Shown in pieces: positions 12,511 to 21,975 of a DNA stretch of 64,000 bases. The stretch covers positions 372,001-436,000 of the forward strand of contig JABYQU010000019.1 in NCBI GenBank assembly GCA_022264855.1, written 5' to 3'. Origin of the DNA: Lenzites betulinus. Lineage: Eukaryota > Basidiomycota > Agaricomycetes > Polyporales > Polyporaceae. The position numbers were made by a program, and so were the translations under genes. The notes under the pieces were generated by a model. That model made no database searches. It was not told where the DNA came from and saw nothing but the letters and a program-made list of their open reading frames with translations. Every line of letters begins with the position of its first letter. The first letter of the stretch is position 1.

Positions 12511-14510
12511 GGTTCGGAGCCGATCGAGCCTGGCGGAACTTAAGCTAGCTTTAAAATTAAGTACGATGGCCTTGACGCGTGCGTAAAGAGCGCGTTCTCG
12601 TTGGCCAGCGCGTATGCCTCCGGCCTCTTTCCAAGTGGCTCGTTCTTGAGAAGGTTGAGATTTGCTCGGCTCCTCGGCGCTGGGGTCGGGAACTGGGAAA
12701 CGCGGGGAACGCGGAACGCGAAGGAAGAGGGAACATGCACACTGCAGCACAGCTCTGGCACAGCGTCCCGGGGCCAGCTGCGAGCGCCGATCGTGAGGCG
12801 GTGAACGAAGGAAACTTCAAACACGTCGACCGACCCTGCAGGCCATATGCATGGGGAGCATCTGGGAGCGCGAGGTGATGTGGATTCCCCGACGCTGGGG
12901 ATGCGCTGGCTGTTCCCGACGACGATCCCGAGAGCTGATCGCTGGCGCAGTGGATTCCGGAGTGTGCGCTCGCCGAAAGTCGTAGCGTGGGGCGTCCAGT
13001 GGGCGGAAACCGAGTACTACCGGTGTATAGCAAATTGGGCGAAGAGTCATGTATCATAGCGAGCGCGCCCGAGACCTCGAGTTGATGCAACATCGTCCGA
13101 GACGACTATGAGTGAATTCGCCCAGACAACCGCGAGCTCAGCTCTCTCACTGCGGACGAGGGATAGCAAATAACAGCAGATGGCGCAGTATTATTTGCGT
13201 GATTACGACTCGCTACTACGGCTATACAGGCCAGAGAACGTTTCGGAGGCAGAGGCCTGTGATGATCATCTGGAACTCGAGGTATATATCATCAGTAAGG
13301 GCAAGACGATGTGCGCCACCAGGCGTTGCGCATCCAGGCTCTCTCAGTGCCATACTTACCACCATCCTCGAGCACTGCAGTCGTTGCACGCTCTTTATCC
13401 ACCACCGCACTCACGCAAAAACATGAGGACTACTTCCTTTGGAGCTCTGGCAACCGGCGCCGTCCTTCAGGCTGCTCGTACGTCACTCGCGCCTTTCCTC
13501 ATGTATTCACGACTGAGCAGAATTCGGCCACAGTTGCTGCAGCGCAGACGTCGCTCTACATCCCCGGCTTTGACCCCCAACCCATCACCGCCGACATCGA
13601 AGGCGTGGATGCTCAAGGCCGCACCACCTGGCGCCTCGGGCCCGCTGGCCCGAGCGGGGTGCTCGAACAGCCCGGAGGCCTCGTCGGCTCAGGTGGGTAC
13701 ACCACTCTCCGCCTCCGCTGCTCGCGCTTATTTTGAATGACGCGTGCTCGTGCTCACAGCCACCCTTGTCGCGGACGCGACCGAGGCGCACCTCGTCTAC
13801 GCCCTCACCGGCGACGTCCCCGTCTCGCTCAGGGAGGACTGCGTGATCGCGGACGGCATCGCGGCGTGCTCGGGCGTCGCGTCCATGGCGGGCACGGCGA
13901 ATTCCATCTTCATCACCGAGACGGCGAGCCCGTTCGAGGTTGAGGGCGCGGCGGCGAGTGTCACTGCCAGCGCGAGTGACTCTGGCCCCCAGCCCACCGC
14001 GAGCGACTCTGCCACCCAGCCCACTGCGAGTGGTGCCTCGGCTACCAGCGGCTCAGGCTCCTCGACGCCCACCGCGGGCTCTGGTCTCTCCTCTGGCCCT
14101 TCGGCGACTGCGAGCGGGTCGGGCACTGCCAGTGGTGCGAGCCCGTCTGCCACAGGGAACAACAACGGAGTTGGGAGGATGGAGTCGTCGATGGCTGTTG
14201 TCTCGTTGGGTCTCGTTGGGCTGCTTTCTGCCTTCCTCCTTTAAGGACGGGTCATGGCTTGGTAGCTTTGGGACCGCTACCTTCTTTCTTAGCACGCGCG
14301 CGCAAACTTGCAGGGCGCGTCCGACCTTGTCTTCTCCCCATAATGAACGCGTCCCGAATACAGGCCTTGGTAGACGTTTAGCTCGACGCGGACAAGGGCA
14401 CGCGAGTGAGGGACCGTGACGAGTGTGACACAGCGCGTCGGAGAGCGCGTTGAACGCGTTTGGCGCGCCGCGCTAGTGCCGCGCTTCGGATGGCCCGACG
14501 GAAAGTGGAA
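12511..14510 (+). repeat. Tandem duplication, copy 1 (GPI-protein module)
   Basis: This ~2.0 kb unit is repeated directly downstream. It opens with GGTTCGGAGCCGATCGAGCC and closes with a block ending GACGGAAAGTGGAA; the same opening and closing sequences bracket copy 2. It contains about 910 bases of upstream sequence, the three-exon GPI-protein gene and about 265 bases of 3' flank. All three parts match copy 2 by eye, with scattered substitutions and indels. Confidence 0.85.
13423..14244 (+). CDS. Secreted Ser/Thr-rich GPI-anchored protein, copy 1
   Basis: This is a predicted cell-surface or cell-wall protein of 232 aa. Exons: 13423-13477, 13534-13692, 13760-14244. A signal peptide (about residues 1-21, MRTTSFGALATGAVLQAALAA) ends just before AQTSLYIPGF. 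A compact domain of ~120 aa with two cysteines follows. Next comes a ~70-residue Ser/Thr/Gly/Ala/Pro-rich stretch, typical of an O-glycosylated stalk. The C-terminus is hydrophobic (VVSLGLVGLLSAFLL) after a small-residue region, as expected for a GPI-attachment signal. Similar proteins of unknown function form families in basidiomycetes. Its paralogue lies directly downstream; compared with that copy, this protein has 14 more residues, mostly in the stalk. Adhesion or wall structure is a guess from architecture. Confidence 0.8.
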
Positions 14511-15583
14511 GGTTCGGAGCCGATCGAGCCTGGACGGAACTTAAGCTAGCTTAAGTACGCCGTACGATGGCCTTGGCGCGTGCGTAAAGAGCGCGTTCTC
14601 GTTGGTCGGCGCGTACGACCTCCGGCCTCTTTTGCAGCTTGCTCGTTCTTGGGATTTGCTCGGCTCCTTGGCGCTGGGGTCGGGAACGCGGGGAACGCGG
14701 GGAACACGAGTGTCGACGCGAAGGAAGAGGGAATATGCACAGCTCTGGCACAGCGTCCCAGGTTGTTTGGCCAGCAGCGAACGTGGCGGCGCGTCGATCG
14801 TGGAGCGGTGGAACGAAGGAAACGCGTACGAGTCGACCATCTGCGAGCGCCACTGCAGGTGATGGGGATTCTCCGACGCTGGGGATGCGCTGGATGTTCC
14901 CGACGCTGATCCTGACAGCTGGGTGGTATAGTTGGGGATATGGGTCGTGAAAACGAGCGGGGGAGGAGTGGCCTGAGGGAAGGTCGAGAGGAGAGGTTGG
15001 GGTCGGGAGCGCTGATCATTGCAGTTCAGTGCGCGCTCACCGAAAATCGTGGCTTCGGGGCCTCCAGTGAGCGGAAACCGAGTACTACGGATATATAGCG
15101 AAGGTTGGGAGGAGTTATGTATCGTAGGCGAGCGCGCCCGAGACCTCGAGCTGATGCGACATGACCTCGCGACGCTCATGAGTGAATTCGCCCAGACAAC
15201 CACGAGCCCATTTCACTCACTAGTACTGCGGGTCATACAAAACTCGAGGGATAGCACATAACGCCTGAGCGTCCGTGGCAGTTCCAGTGGTCAGGAGGCG
15301 TTTAAATGCAGATGGCGCAGTGATGTTCGCGTGATTATGACTCCGCCCGACGGCTACACAAGGCCATGGCTGGCCATGGCCAGAGAACGTTTCGGAGGCA
15401 GAGGCCTGTGATGATGGGGCCTGGAACTTGAGGTACTATAACATCAACTGCAGGCCAAGACGATTTGCGCCACCGGGCGTTCCGCATCCCTCTCTCCTAG
15501 TGCCATACCACCATCCTCGAGCACTGCAGCTGTTGCACCTCTCCCCTGTCGCTCTTTTTCCACTACCGCACTCACGCAAAATC

Positions 15584-16367
15584 ATGAAGACCACTTCCTT
15601 TGGAGCCCTGGCAACTGTCGCCGTCCTTCAGGCTGCCCGTACGAAACTCGCGTCTTTCCTCATGTATTCACAACTGAGCAGAATTCGGCCACAGTTGCTG
15701 CAGCGCAGACGTCGCTCTACATCCCCGGCTTTGACCCCCAAGCCGTCACCGCCGACATCGAGGGCGTAGATGCTCAAGGCCGCACCACCTGGCGCCTCGG
15801 GCCCGGCGTCACAAGCGGGGCCTTCGACGAGCCCGGAGGCCTCATCGGCTCAGGTGGGTACTAGATCTGCTCTCCGTATACGCTGCCCGTCCTGATTTTG
15901 AATGATGTATGCTCGCGCTCACAGCCACCCTCGTCGCTGACGCGACCGAGGCGCACCTCGTCTACGCCAACACCGACGTCCCCGTTTCGCTCTCGGAGGA
16001 CTGTGTGATCGCGAACGGCCTCGCGACGTGCTCGGGCGTCGCGTCCGCGGCGGGCACGGAGGAGTCCATCGTCGTCACCGAGACGGCGAGCCCGTTCGAG
16101 GTCCAGGGCGCGGCTGCCAGCGCCAGCGCGAGTGGCTCTGGATCCCAGCCCACCGCGAGCGGTGCCTCGGCTACAAGCGGCTCAGGCTCCTCTACGCCCA
16201 CCGCGGGCTCTGGTCTCTCCTCTGGCCCTTCGGCGACTGCGAGTGGCTCGGACACTAGCGCGAGTCCGTCTGCCACGGGGAGCAACAACGGGGTTGGGAG
16301 GATGGAGTCGTCGAGGGCTGTGGTCTCTTTGGGTCTCGTTGGGCTGCTTTCTGCTTTCTTCCTCTAA
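15584..16367 (+). CDS. Secreted Ser/Thr-rich GPI-anchored protein, copy 2
   Basis: This 218 aa paralogue of the gene at 13423 has the same exon plan: 15584-15638, 15695-15853, 15925-16367. It keeps the signal peptide (MKTTSFGALATVAVLQAALA), the SLYIPGFDPQ start of the mature domain, both domain cysteines (in EDCVI and ATCSG) and the hydrophobic GPI-attachment tail (SLGLVGLLSAFFL). The serine-rich stalk is shorter than in copy 1. Both intron positions and phases are conserved, so the duplication copied genomic DNA and not a processed transcript. Both copies have intact frames and look functional. Confidence 0.8.
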
Positions 16368-16372
16368 GGACG

Positions 16373-16690
16373 GGTTATTCCTGGACTACGAAGTAGAACA
16401 GGTCTTAGGGCAAGAAATCACGCTAAACGTTACGGTCACATCACGCCAATTCGATGTAACAGAACGTCACGGACACCTTCGCCCAACTTGTCTCCGGCCA
16501 AATTTGCCCTGTCAGTCAGTCTTGTCTTGCAATCCTTGTTTCGTTTTTCTTTCCTTTCCTTGGCCGTACACTTGGCCGTAGTCCAGGTTTGCCCGGAGGG
16601 CCTTGTAATGGTTCAGTGGTAGCAGTGGGTGTAACTGTGTAGTTATCCCCGATTGGCCCGGGGTATGCCGGGCCGTGACTTCTACAAAGC
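16373..16690. repeat. Insert present only in GPI module copy 2
   Basis: Copies 1 and 2 match up to GGACGGGT after the stop codon and again from GGACCGCT. About 310 bases lie between these points in copy 2 and almost none in copy 1. The insert holds a pyrimidine-rich run (about 16520-16560), a stretch resembling a tRNA/RNA polymerase III A box (TGGTTCAGTGGTAGC, about 16609) and a perfect 7-bp hairpin GGCCCGG/CCGGGCC at 16655-16674. I see no clear B box, terminal repeat or target-site duplication. It may be a small non-autonomous element such as a SINE remnant, or sequence lost from copy 1. Confidence 0.4.
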
Positions 16691-17126
16691 TTCTTGGACC
16701 GCTGCTTTCATTCTTAGCACGCGCGCGCAAACTTGCAGGGCGCGCCCGACCCTGCCTTCAACTCTTTACGATGAACGCGTCCTAAAGATAGGCCTTGGTG
16801 GTCGTTTGGCTCGACGCGGACGCGGGCACGCGAGCGAGGGGGCTGTGACCAGTGTGACAAAGCGCGTCGGAGAGCGCGTTTGAACGCGTTTGGCGCGCAG
16901 CGCCGCTGATGGCCCGACGGAAAGTGGAAGGTCTTCTTCGCATCGCTGCCTGTAAAGCCACCCTTCTAGCCTTGACCGTCATCCCCCCTTCCCTGCTCCA
17001 TCTAATTTCTGCGCGCATATACTCACCCACATCCTCCACCACAACTTACTGCCAGCTCAGCCTTTAGGTGAGGGCTAATTACTCCAGTCTCCGACATCCT
17101 CGGAGGGCACGCGCAATCCCCTCTGG

Positions 17127-20100
17127 ATGCCAGAAGAGTCCGCGCTGGACAAGCTAGGCAACCAAGTGCCTCCCCGACGCGCGGCGGCGCGCAAGGCCTC
17201 CAAGCTCGCCGCCGCGCAGCTTGGGAGCTCGGACGACGAGAACGACGGCGGCGGCGTCACCTTCGGCGAGCCTTCCACTCCCCGGAGCGCGGTGAAGGTC
17301 ACGTATGGTGGCAAACGCAAGTACAAGCAGTCGCCGTCCGTGAAGTCGAGTCCAGTTCCGCATGCTGGCCCGTCGCGGGCACGCCCGCGCTCGAAGAGTC
17401 TGCTCGAGCAGAGCCCGAAGAAGACGAAGAACGAGGCAGGGCGCGGGCGGGGCGGGGGTGCGTCAAGAGGGCGTGGAGTACAGCCGCGAGCCAAGAAGAC
17501 GCGCAGGAGGTCGGTCTCGAGTGCGTCCTCCTCCTCCAGCGCGATCTCCGAGCCTCCATCCGAGGCGGAGGCACCCAAGCAGGTTACAGCGCCCTCCAAG
17601 ACTCGCAGTGGTGCTGCAGCAGATGGCAAACCTACGGCAAAGGCTACCGCAGCCGGAGGCCTCACGGCGAAAGAGAAAGCTAGCAAGAAGCGACCTCTGT
17701 CTACCTCGTCTTCAGGGAGTGCGGGGAGTCTGCTCACGCCGCTTCCGTCGCCCGAGATGCAGAAGTCACCCGTCATGCGCCAAATGCCTGTCCTCGCTCC
17801 GCGGCTCGCGCGGCAGTTCATGCGCTCCCAGTCCCATGCGGAAGTGCTCATAGGGTCGAAGAAGAAGAACCTTTTGAAGCACACCAAGTCGTTTGACCAC
17901 TTCTTTGAACTGGACGAATCGTCGGACGACTCGACTGTCGACGATTATGATATAGGCAGTCTCGTGTGGGTCAGCATCGACTCCGAAGGCAACCTCAAAG
18001 ATGTCGACGCAGAAGATGCCGATACGCTTTGGTGGCCTGCCAAGGTATGTTATGCTGAATTCTTGTGGTAGGGGGAAAGCTTCTGACTACGGTACAGGTA
18101 TCGCTACCGGTCCCGTGTATGCGCGTGTCGCTGCTGGGAAATCCTCCAGGTCACAAAGAAGTCGGGCAACGACAGCTCACGATCCCTGACCCCTCTGCCT
18201 CCAATGTACGCACTATGCTGCACAACGGCCGCATTCGCTTCAGCGACGCGGATTACAGACCGTCCAGACGCCAGTCACTGCTCTCTTCTCCGCGCAAGAA
18301 ACGGAAGCTGGATGTCGATGCTGCGTGGCGGGACGCACGCGACCTGATGATTCGAGAGAACGGTGGCGACCCGTCGGGCATGCAAGCGTCCGGACAGTCC
18401 TCGAACGCTGTAAAGCGCAAGCCGAACCCGTTCCCGTCCCTCGACACCAATTTTGCCAAGGGGAAAGGAAAGGGCAAGGCCCGACGTAAAGACGGCGACT
18501 CCGACGATTCGCTCTCGCTTTCGGACGAGGACGACGGTCCGGCGGAGTTGTGGAAGCCCGAGCGTTTATGGCGAGCTCCCTCTGCCAATCCATTGCTGGA
18601 GCTCCCGGGAGAACTGGTGCTTGCGAGAGAGGGTCGCGCGCGCACGCAGTACTGGCCGGCAAAGCTGCTCGACTACATCAAGCCCAAGAGCTCACGGCAG
18701 CGGCCGCGATATCGAGCGCTCTTCTTCGACGGCACGATAGTAGCGATCGAGCCGGACTGGTTTTGGACGACGAACGACGAGGAGTTCGCGACGTGCAAGG
18801 TGTGTGAGCGTGCTCGCGTTTGTGCCGGGCATGCAGGCTGTCTGTGTGAACGGAGGGGGGTTGCTGACCGGTGACCATCACGGCGTACATAGCTCGGCGA
18901 GTCGACGGGGAACTACGGGCTGGACAGCGACGTGGATGACGCAGACGACGACGGGAACGAGGTGGTGGACTTCGACCTGCCCTTCACGCCCTCCGCCGAT
19001 GCAACGTTGCGCGCGCCCAGTCCACTCCCCACGCTGCCCCCGCCCGCGCAAGAGGTGTTCGAGTACGACCTAGAGCTTGCGGAGCAGTTCGAGTACGTCA
19101 AGCCGGTCCTCGCCGCGGCGCTCGAGGGCACCTACGCTCCCGTCGAGCCGCGCCACGAGGGGTTCATGCGCGGCGCAGGCGCGCGGCAGAAGGTGCTCAA
19201 CGAGGTGCCTCTCCGGGGGAGCCTGAGCGCGCGCGACAAGGAGGAGCTCGCGTACCTCGTGCGGGCGTGGGCGCGGCGCAGGGCCCGCCGCCGCGCGCTG
19301 GGCGTGAGCGTGGACTACCCGCCAGACAAGCTCTACCCGCCCACTGGCACTGACAAGCGCGCGCCCGCCAAGGCGGCGAGGGCCGCAGCAGCGGGCGAGG
19401 TTAACGGACAGGTGAGTGCCGTCCGGGGGGCGGTTCGTGCGCAGGGGTGGCGGCCCAGAGCGTCATGCGGTGCTCACGGTCGTGTTTTGGGTGCGCGGGA
19501 CGGGCAGGACGGGGGCGCGGATGACTCGGACGGGGAGAGCGTGCTCACGCCGACCTCGGACGTGTCTGGCGGCGACACGGAGGTGCGTGCGGGCTCCGGT
19601 TTTCGCGGGCTTCCTGGAGCGAGTCGCGAGGGCTGATGATGGTGCCCGATGGGCCGGATGTTGCAGCCGCTAGCTGCCTTTGATATGGAGCCGCCGCCGT
19701 CGTCGTTTGCGGTCACGGAGGTTGAAACAGATGTGGGTGGCTTGGCCCCGGGGTGCATTAACCTATACATGCTCACCGGCGGACCTGCGCTCTGCCAGGA
19801 TGACGAACGGGCGCGGGGCGTATCCAAGGACAGCGCTGCACCGCAGGACGTCGTAAACGGCAACAAGTGGCCGAGCACAATGCAGGAAAGTCTGGGTAGC
19901 GACGATCTGCAGCTCACCGCACAGAACTCTGCGGCATCCGTGGTACGCCATTTCCCTCCTCCGTCAGACTGAACTCACGGCTCACTGACCCTGTAGGACG
20001 CCCGTCCCGAGGACGGGGTCACGGCGGCAATCGATCCCCTTGGCGCAGTGGACAAGGAGCCGGTGGCCGTTGAGTCATCCTCGCAGCGCCCCTCCCCACG

Positions 20101-20472
20101 GAGGACGTTCTATGACCTGGACGCCGTGGAGAAAATAACGGTCGGTTTCCTCTGAATTTATTTTGCGAAGGTTATTCATTTGCATCGGATCCCCAGTACT
20201 GCGACAACGTCCTCTTGCGCGAGGCGATTCTGCAGCTTCTTCTTTGGCGTACGGGCCAGCGGACCGTCCTGGGGCTCCTCTCCCCCGAGGAAGAGGAGCG
20301 GCTGCACGAGCTCGCGCTCGAGGAGGGCGAGAAAACAGACTGGGTGCACGATATCATCCGCTTGCGGCAGGCGGCAGAGCAGACAATGCTCCCGACACAC
20401 AAGGGCAAAGGCAAAGACAAGGCAGGGGTGCCCGCCCCGGGTGTGCGTGCGCGCACGCGCAGAGGCGCATGA
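17127..20472 (+). CDS. Predicted chromatin protein with two PWWP-like modules
   Basis: This is a 969 aa protein in seven in-frame exons: 17127-18044, 18098-18799, 18893-19411, 19508-19582, 19667-19942, 19997-20140, 20197-20472. The N-terminal ~260 aa are basic and disordered, rich in Lys, Ser and Ala. A PWWP-like module follows (about residues 280-345, GSLVWVS then LWWPAKV). A second lies near residues 475-545 (GELVLAREG, then QYWPAKLLDY and FWTTNDEEF). PWWP domains bind DNA and methylated histone tails, so a nuclear chromatin role is likely. The C-terminal ~90 aa (CDNVLLREAILQLLLWRTG onward) look helical and acidic. I do not recognise a named orthologue. The long frame, consistent splice sites and Lys/Ser-biased composition make the gene itself secure. 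Confidence 0.75.
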
Positions 20473-21975
20473 TTGGCCCGTCGAGCTTGTGAACGGGCGG
20501 TACGGCATTGATTCTGCCAGTGCATCTGCGCGCTGCCGTACGGGCGGGGTTGCTCGGCAACTTACGTGGTTGCTACCTAGGCTGGAAGATGACGCAGGCC
20601 CAGGACGAATTGTTGGAACTGGCCATGGAGGACGGCCGGAGCCCCGGAGACGGGGAATGTATGTACGGTAGGGACCGCCGCTATGTCGGGCACGGCCCGT
20701 TGCTTGTTTCTGATAATGACATGGACACGATTGTGCTTTACACCTGCACCGTCACGCACGATGCCCCAAGCTACAGGTCCTGCTTATCGACCACCCGTGC
20801 ACGCGCCCTCCGTGCCCGAAGCCGGGACCGGACAGCGACGAGAAGCAACGCCAATTGCAATGCCATTGCCACCCCGCGCAGCCGGTCCTCCCATCCCAAC
20901 GCACCGCACCGCTGACAATACAATGACATACCCCCAAACTCAAACCCGCCATCGGCGCGCTCGATCAACGCATCCCCCCTCCCGCGCGCACCCGTCTCGG
21001 GCTCGCCACGCGCCCAGGGCGCACACCTCCAATATGCCCATACCCAGGCGGGCCCGCGAAGACAGCCTGCTGGGACTAGCACGCCGAACCCCCCAGCGCA
21101 CGCGTGCGCGCGCGTTCTCGATCTCCAGGCTCCCGCGGGGACGCGCCCCCGTCCCCACAGGGCCACAGCCCCCACATAATTACGATCTGCAGCCGGGGCG
21201 GCGTCGCTCGCGTCGCCGTGCAGCCCGCTCCAGCAGCCCCGGGACGGGAACGCATGCAGACGCAGAGTCAGGCAAGTGCGGCTCAGCACCCGTCGACGTG
21301 CGCGCCGCCCGCTCCGGGGGCTCTCACGTCCCCCACGCTCGACGTTGGGCCGCTTCTCGAGCATATGGCGCGTGCGCGGGCCCCCAGCTTCGGACACGAA
21401 GCCGCGAAGGGTCGCGCCGGCATGTCGCGCGTGCTTGCGCCGCGGTAATGAGCGGAGGGCCCACGGCGTGCTTGCGCCAATCCGCGGGGTGGGCCCTGGT
21501 GGCCTGGCGAAGAGCTTTATGACCGTGGGTGGGTGCCGGGCGTGCCTGGCGAAGAGCTTTATGACCGTGGGTGGGTGCCGGGCGTGCCTGCGGGGCGACA
21601 GGCCGTAATTAAACTTGAGCTTGGGCTTGAAGACTGCAATGGGGCCCGCCGGGTGCACATTGCAAGCGCGAAGCATGCACCTATTCCCGGTGGTGGCCCG
21701 CGTGGCGATCTACGGCGAGGGTACGCGATGACGGGGGCCCGCGTAAGTAGCGGCCGTCGTACGCGTCCGATTAACTAGCATGGGCATATATACTTAGTCT
21801 ACATAACGACATGTCCCAACAACAGTCACAGTCAATCCGGGGCAATAACTATAGGTGCAGGCGGCGGGCGGAGGCAGGAGGCCCGGTCGGGGGGACGCGG
21901 CCTGCGTGCGTCATTTGGGCTCCAAGTCCGAGGGGAGTGGTATCGATGTTGGCAGCAGCAGGGCAAGCGGTTTAC
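20473..21975. other. Intergenic, no gene seen
   Basis: This is GC-rich DNA between the PWWP protein gene and the 3' end of YND1. The long frames here (for example about 20683-21522) have low-complexity Arg/Pro/Ala composition and no domain. It contains the 42-base tandem repeat listed separately. Confidence 0.5.
21503..21586. repeat. Perfect 42-bp tandem duplication
   Basis: Two identical adjacent 42-base units (21503-21544 and 21545-21586) each begin CCTGGCGAAGAGCTTTATGA and end GGGCGTG. A third copy starts with CCTGC but breaks off at once. Confidence 0.9.

Larger units (their letters stand above)
14511..16930 (+). repeat. Tandem duplication, copy 2 (GPI-protein module)
   Basis: This ~2.4 kb second unit is in the same orientation as copy 1 and joins it head to tail. 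It is longer mainly for two reasons. There are extra bases in the upstream region (about 14925-15020 and 15260-15310). There is also an insert of about 310 bases just after the stop codon of its gene (16373-16690) that is absent from copy 1. The shared 3' block from about 16690 to 16930 resumes the match. Confidence 0.85.

Noticed and set aside
12557..15203. Similar minus-strand frames upstream of both GPI genes
   Set aside because: They resemble each other only because the DNA is duplicated. Indels break the frame relation, and the composition is not protein-like.
16373..16690. Complete tRNA gene in the copy 2 insert
   Set aside because: Only an A-box-like stretch is present. The 3' hairpin lacks the TTC-loop sequence and the acceptor pairing is imperfect.
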